A stretch of 64,000 nt of DNA, taken from Salipaludibacillus sp047795645. GTDB taxonomy: Bacteria; Bacillota; Bacilli; Bacillales; Salisediminibacteriaceae. The notes below the pieces were generated by a model. It did no database searches, had not been told where the DNA came from, and saw only the letters and a program-made list of their open reading frames with translations. Numbering within the stretch: position 1 is the first letter of the stretch; the number at the start of each line of letters is the position of its first letter. Below, piece after piece: positions 60,510 to 64,000 of this stretch. The translations under genes were made by a program, and so were the position numbers. The DNA is taken from positions 248,001 to 312,000 of the forward strand of contig NZ_CP181045.1 in assembly GCF_047795645.1 (NCBI RefSeq), in the 5' to 3' direction.

Positions 60510-61469
60510 ATGAATGATCAGCAATTAGTAAAAAAAATCCAACGATTAACAATAAAAAATAATAAAGATAATATTTCCCGTACATATGCATATCAAAGAT
60601 ATTATTTTTCTCACCAAGAGATAAGGTGGGCTTATTTGGCTAGTTTCGTTTCTCGCAATGCTGGTTGGTCAATGAGCGATTTAATGACAAATGCTCTCGT
60701 AAACATGATTTCAAATGAGTGGCGTAGAAGATTGTTTATAACATTTGAGCGAATTAATTGGCTTATTTTTTCGGATGTGTATCCACAGTTAATCATTTAT
60801 GAATGGTCCAAAAAAAAAGAATATCCTTTATTTGATAAACTCAGGTTGTTTCAAGTCTCACAATGGATGATTGACCAGTGGTGGATTTTCTGGAATAAAA
60901 AAGATAAAAATCAACTAATGGATGCCCTTATTATAAATGAACAACATGTCATAGAAAAACCAGTAATATGTGCCCCGCTTTTTAAAGAAGCTTTATTTAC
61001 CCGTGCTGTGTATGAATGGCAAGAAAGGTTACATTTCAGTGTTGTTATTTTTCCAACATTAGATGGAGAGTTATTCGGCACATCAGTGAGAAATTTCACT
61101 AATGTAAATGAAAGAGTCATTCTTGGAAAAACACTTGCATGGATGTTGTTTGACTCTGAAGAGAGTGAATCTATTATGAAATATTTTATCAAACACGAAT
61201 TTACTGCTAATCGAGCTAATGATATTCCCTATTTACACCAAGAAGAAGGAGACAAGTTCACATTTAGAATACTATGCCCACAAGTTCTTCATCATGACGA
61301 ATCAAGGAGGGACTGGTCAACAGATAAGCGATTTCATCCGCAGTTATTACTCGCTAAAAAACCAAAAATTCCTAGAAAATACTGTTTAACTGCTTGGTAC
61401 GAAAAAAAACAACTACAAATTGATGTTGCATCTAAATTGATTTCATATGTAAAAAAAGCAGGTACTTGA
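60510..61469 (+). CDS. yppC: DUF2515 protein YppC
   Basis: 319-residue protein, divergent from recU, matching B. subtilis YppC by position. NISRTYAYQRYYFSHQEIRWAYLASFVSRNAGWSM-type opening (residues ~20-55) is characteristic of the family. Tryptophan-rich, no signal peptide, no known catalytic motif. Start behind GGAGGTTGTG. Its last codons lie within the terminator of the convergent sspM gene. Function unknown. Confidence 0.85.
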   Translation: MNDQQLVKKIQRLTIKNNKDNISRTYAYQRYYFSHQEIRWAYLASFVSRNAGWSMSDLMTNALVNMISNEWRRRLFITFERINWLIFSDVYPQLIIYEWSKKKEYPLFDKLRLFQVSQWMIDQWWIFWNKKDKNQLMDALIINEQHVIEKPVICAPLFKEALFTRAVYEWQERLHFSVVIFPTLDGELFGTSVRNFTNVNERVILGKTLAWMLFDSEESESIMKYFIKHEFTANRANDIPYLHQEEGDKFTFRILCPQVLHHDESRRDWSTDKRFHPQLLLAKKPKIPRKYCLTAWYEKKQLQIDVASKLISYVKKAGT

Positions 61470-61484
61470 ATATTAAGTACCTGC
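61458..61484 (-). terminator. sspM terminator inside the yppC 3' end
   Basis: GCAGGTACTT pairs perfectly with AAGTACCTGC. On the minus strand the hairpin is followed by seven T residues, so it ends the sspM transcript. It overlaps the yppC stop codon. Confidence 0.85.
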
Positions 61485-61517
61485 ATTGATTCATATATAT
61501 AGGGGGTTATTAAACGG

Positions 61518-61637
61518 TTACGTTGAAGGACGATTTGGACCTAAATTTTTTTTGTCCACTTGACCTTTGTTATCGGCAGTTTGTGACGTGCGATTCTGAT
61601 TACGACGTGATTTCTCATTTTCTGTTCGCTTTGACAT
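61518..61637 (-). CDS. sspM: Small acid-soluble spore protein M
   Basis: 39-residue hydrophilic basic peptide ending DKKNLGPNRPST, the hallmark SspM C-terminus. A minor SASP made in the forespore; role in the spore unknown. ATG at 61637 (minus) lies behind GGAGGTGAT, with another ATG one codon earlier. The frame is open much further upstream but only the part after this ribosome site is credible. A sigma-G promoter is expected but I see only a weak CATACGA -10-like word upstream. Confidence 0.82.
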   Translation of the reverse strand: MSKRTENEKSRRNQNRTSQTADNKGQVDKKNLGPNRPST

Positions 61638-61819
61638 CATATCACCTCCAATTTTATTACTTACTTCTATTTTGCGCAGTAACGAAAAAATGATTCGTAT
61701 GATACTTTGAAGGATTCTTACTTTCTTTGCCGAAAGATAACTAGTTTTGTCGCTGTACAAGGGAATTAAATAATAAGCAGAGAATATAGTAGCAAACGAA
61801 AGGAAAGGGGCGATGGTGT

Positions 61820-62347
61820 ATGATAAATAAAAGTTGGAAAACCAAGGAGGTTGCTGAAGAATTCGGGGTCAATCCTTCAACAGTTCAACGGTGGATTAAA
61901 CATTTTCAATTATCTTGTGAAATAAACAGTCAAGGACACTTCGAATTAAATGAAGCAACGTATAAAAAATTAAAACACATTCATAATGAAACAAATCAAG
62001 GGAAAAAACTAAAAGAAGTGACACTAGCAGGACACCGTTTTTCCACACCACAAGTTCAATTTAAAAAGATGGTTCCTACGCATCGATTGGATGAAAGGAT
62101 TGATAGACTAATCATTCAAGTTGACCAACTAGATCGAAATTTACAGACGAAAGCAGATGAAGTCGTTGAATATCAAGTGCTTAATCAAAGAAAAGAAATT
62201 AATGAATTAAATGACTTAATTTCTCAGTTAACTAGACGTTTGCAAGCGCTAGAAGCAGAATTACGTGAGAAAGAGCAGAGAACATTTATAGAAAGAAGAG
62301 AAGTTCCCATGAAAAAAAGGCGATTAGCAGGTATTTTTAGTTTGTAA
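61820..62347 (+). CDS. racA: Chromosome-anchoring protein RacA
   Basis: 175 residues. N-terminal MerR-like helix-turn-helix (WKTKEVAEEFGVNPSTVQRW, residues 6-25), an acidic linker, then a long coiled coil about 85-155 and a basic C-terminal tail (PMKKRRLAGIF). This is the layout of RacA, which binds centromere-like sites and ties the chromosome to the cell pole through DivIVA during sporulation. In B. subtilis racA lies elsewhere. A generic MerR-like coiled-coil regulator cannot be excluded. Confidence 0.72.
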   Translation: MINKSWKTKEVAEEFGVNPSTVQRWIKHFQLSCEINSQGHFELNEATYKKLKHIHNETNQGKKLKEVTLAGHRFSTPQVQFKKMVPTHRLDERIDRLIIQVDQLDRNLQTKADEVVEYQVLNQRKEINELNDLISQLTRRLQALEAELREKEQRTFIERREVPMKKRRLAGIFSL

Positions 62348-62389
62348 CTTTCTGTGAGTTTGATACAATCACCTTGAGGTGACATTTTA

Positions 62390-62761
62390 ATGGAACAACA
62401 AAAACTAGAAGAATTAACGAAACAAACAATGCTACTTCGTGAATTGAATAAACAGGCACTTGTTCATTTCAAAAAATATTCTGAAAGTGAAGAAGTAGCA
62501 GATTTCTTTGCAGACGTAAAGCCGTTTGCTGATGAAGTAAAAGATAATTTAGAACAATGGACACCAAATGTTCTTAAGTGGTTAGAATCGAAAAAACCAC
62601 CTTATATTCATCCTCAACAAATTGATGAATTAGTGGAGAATTTTGAAATTCTCTCTGTTACTTGCTTTCAAAAAGATACGAGAAACAAGAAACTAATGGA
62701 TCGTTATAAGTCCATCGAGTATACGTTATCCCTCGTTGCCCAATCATTAGATGGAAATTGA
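62390..62761 (+). CDS. yppE: DUF1798 protein YppE
   Basis: 123-residue all-helical acidic protein, the family size, with KKYSESEEVADFFADVKPFADEV near residue 30 and LESKKPPYIHPQQID near 65. Position near recU/yppC as in B. subtilis supports YppE. Function unknown. Start behind TTGAGGTGAC; a perfect-palindrome terminator follows. Confidence 0.85.
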   Translation: MEQQKLEELTKQTMLLRELNKQALVHFKKYSESEEVADFFADVKPFADEVKDNLEQWTPNVLKWLESKKPPYIHPQQIDELVENFEILSVTCFQKDTRNKKLMDRYKSIEYTLSLVAQSLDGN

Positions 62762-62781
62762 CATGGTTGAACGCAATGACC

Positions 62782-62809
62782 AACGTAAGCTTCGAAGCTT
62801 ACGTTTTTC
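62782..62809 (+). terminator. Terminator after yppE
   Basis: A 24-nt perfect palindrome, AACGTAAGCTTC and its complement GAAGCTTACGTT, is followed by TTTTCTTTG. Confidence 0.88.
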
Positions 62810-62866
62810 TTTGTGTTCTAAGTTTTTCAGTGGCCATTGTATAGTAAGAAGAAAGGATGAAGAACA

Positions 62867-63316
62867 TTGAAGAAAGTATTTTGTCTTTGGCTTATTGTGA
62901 TTCCTTTGATGATCGCATGTGACGAAGAAGAGGTTTGGAAAGAGTTAGAGGACGAAAACTTGACACAAGAATTGGTTAAATTTATGCATGATTATAAAGA
63001 AGTTTGGGAAGAAAGCTTAACAGAACAGTCATATTCGTTGATGGAAACTTTTTTTGTAGGGAACAGTCAAGTTTTCCATATGGAGAGAAAACAACATCAA
63101 CAATTGATGGGAGAAAGGAAAATCGAGAAATTTCAACAGGCTAATGATATATTAGTTGAAACAAATCAATTTGATGAATTCAGAGTCCATTGGAACGAAA
63201 CAGTGGAGATTGAGCAATTAGATTCTGTTCTTGAAGAAACTCGAGATAGGCGGTATTACATATCTGAAGGGAATAGTGGATTTAGAATTACAGCGATCGA
63301 ACGTTCGGACGATTAA
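62867..63316 (+). CDS. Putative lipoprotein of unknown function
   Basis: 149 residues. A short signal (KKVFCLWLIVIPLMIAC) ends in a cysteine at residue 18, a lipobox-like site with Met at -3, so lipoprotein status is probable rather than certain. The mature part is very acidic, with residues ~40-145 resembling an NTF2-like fold in length and alternation. TTG start at 62867 behind GAAAGGATG. I do not recognise the family. Confidence 0.68.
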   Translation: MKKVFCLWLIVIPLMIACDEEEVWKELEDENLTQELVKFMHDYKEVWEESLTEQSYSLMETFFVGNSQVFHMERKQHQQLMGERKIEKFQQANDILVETNQFDEFRVHWNETVEIEQLDSVLEETRDRRYYISEGNSGFRITAIERSDD

Positions 63317-63345
63317 GTAGCACCTACGTAAAGTAGGTGCTACTT
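63315..63345 (+). terminator. Bidirectional terminator between convergent genes
   Basis: AAGTAGCACCTAC pairs perfectly with GTAGGTGCTACTT (13 bp). It overlaps the lipoprotein stop codon and faces the convergent CBS gene. Confidence 0.85.
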
Positions 63346-63378
63346 ATACTCTTGTTAAAAAGCAGCCCATATTTAGTG

Positions 63379-64000
63379 TTATATTTTTTCAACATCAAAT
63401 ACTCGTAAACCTTCGTTTTCAAGGTGACCTACAACTTGATCCAATTTGGTAATAGACGTTTCATTTGGCAATGTAACAATCACACGCCGAAAGAATGTAC
63501 TCTCATTATCAAGCGTCATGAGACTTTGAATGTTTGTAAATTTCTTTAGGCTAGCAACGATTGTGTTTAGTGCGCCTTGATATTCATGTGTTGAAATGGT
63601 CATTGTATAACTCCCTGTTTCTAACCCCCATGAATCTTCAAGAATTTCCATAACATTTGCGTGTGTTAAGATTCCTGTGAATTTTTCATTTTCGTCGAGT
63701 ACTGCTAAATATGGATATTTTTTAATGGTTGTGAAAATACGAAAGAAAGATGCTTTTTCGTTGATCGAGACGTCCACATCATCAATAAGTTTCGATATAG
63801 AATCATCCCATGTGACCGCTTCTTTCACAATAGCTCGATAGATGTCTTGTACATAAATGTTACCTTTGAAATAGTTGCCGCTGTCATCAAGAATAGGAAC
63901 ACATCGATAACCGTTTTTTTCTAATTCTTCAATGGCTTCACGAACAGTAAATGATTCTTTACAGAAACGGACGTTATCTTTCTTTATGATATTATATTTA
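63379..64000 (-). CDS. CBS-domain protein with ACT-like C-terminus (5' end missing)
   Basis: The frame runs from the stop at 63379 to the window edge without a start, so at least 206 residues are present. Two CBS motifs are seen: VREAIEELEKNGYRCVPILDDSG with GNIYVQDIYRAI, and the second with YPYLAVLDENEKFTGILTHAN. The last ~75 residues (YTMTISTHEYQGALNTIVAS onward) look like an ACT domain. CBS pairs bind adenine nucleotides, including c-di-AMP in some Firmicute proteins; the ligand here is unknown. Codon 63828 (GTG) is internal, not a start. Confidence 0.8.
   Translation of the reverse strand, partial: KYNIIKKDNVRFCKESFTVREAIEELEKNGYRCVPILDDSGNYFKGNIYVQDIYRAIVKEAVTWDDSISKLIDDVDVSINEKASFFRIFTTIKKYPYLAVLDENEKFTGILTHANVMEILEDSWGLETGSYTMTISTHEYQGALNTIVASLKKFTNIQSLMTLDNESTFFRRVIVTLPNETSITKLDQVVGHLENEGLRVFDVEKI

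Overview
The window is a compact, low-GC chromosomal segment of a spore-forming Firmicute of the family Bacillaceae. Gene content and order closely follow the Bacillus subtilis der-spoIVA-hbs-mtrB-aro/trp-qcr-dap-pan-asnS-ponA region. Three things point to an alkaliphilic relative of the Bacillus halodurans type rather than B. subtilis itself: futalosine-type menaquinone genes (mqnP, ubiX, mqnA) inside the hep cluster, strongly acidic extracytoplasmic domains, and spore genes throughout (spoVIF, spoIVA, ypjB, sspM, racA). No tRNA, rRNA, CRISPR array, prophage or intact insertion sequence was found.

Layout. 1-5.9 kb: membrane protein, der, plsY, gpsA, spoVIF, yphE, yphF. 6.2-9.8 kb: spoIVA behind a sigma-E-type promoter, hbs, folE and mtrB (TRAP). 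10-15.7 kb: hepS-menG, mqnP-ubiX-mqnA-hepT and ndk, which cover the polyprenyl tail, ring attachment and methylation of menaquinone plus the chorismate entry step. 15.9-29.6 kb: cheR, then the aromatic supraoperon aroC-aroB-aroH-trpE-D-C-FB-A-hisC-tyrA-aroA, with a TRAP-controlled attenuator before trpE. 29.7-30.05 kb: a 53-nt hairpin-bearing tandem array. 30.1-38.4 kb: an unrecognised gene, ypiA-reoY-ypiF, the menaquinol:cytochrome c reductase qcrABC, ypjA, ypjB and yugP. 38.4-45 kb: ypjC (reverse), ypjD-dapB-mgsA-bshB1-bshA-cca-birA. 45-47.5 kb: panBCD behind a long leader with a terminator. 47.6-56.9 kb: dinG, mtaD, ypmB, aspB, asnS, dnaD, nth. 57-60.3 kb (reverse): recU-ponA. 60.5-64 kb: yppC, sspM (reverse), racA, yppE, a lipoprotein and an incomplete CBS-domain gene (reverse).

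How it fits together. Chorismate made by AroA/AroB/AroC feeds tryptophan (TrpEDCFBA), prephenate/tyrosine (AroH, TyrA, HisC) and menaquinone (MqnA). The menaquinone made here feeds the QcrABC complex encoded about 20 kb away. TRAP from mtrB should sense tryptophan and act on the trp leader at 19.7-20.14 kb, where eleven usable (G/U)AG triplets, an antiterminator, a terminator and a possible Shine-Dalgarno-sequestering hairpin can be read directly.

Most of the window is ordinary core genome. The parts most worth a second look are: (i) a dispersed ~96-nt repeat present four times in 8.6 kb, always just behind an intrinsic terminator and carrying two mutually exclusive hairpins; (ii) the 53-nt hairpin tandem array and a related single element at 4.7 kb; (iii) an in-frame TrpF-TrpB fusion; (iv) a hairpin interrupting the TRAP site; (v) the panB leader. 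None of them proves a new system.
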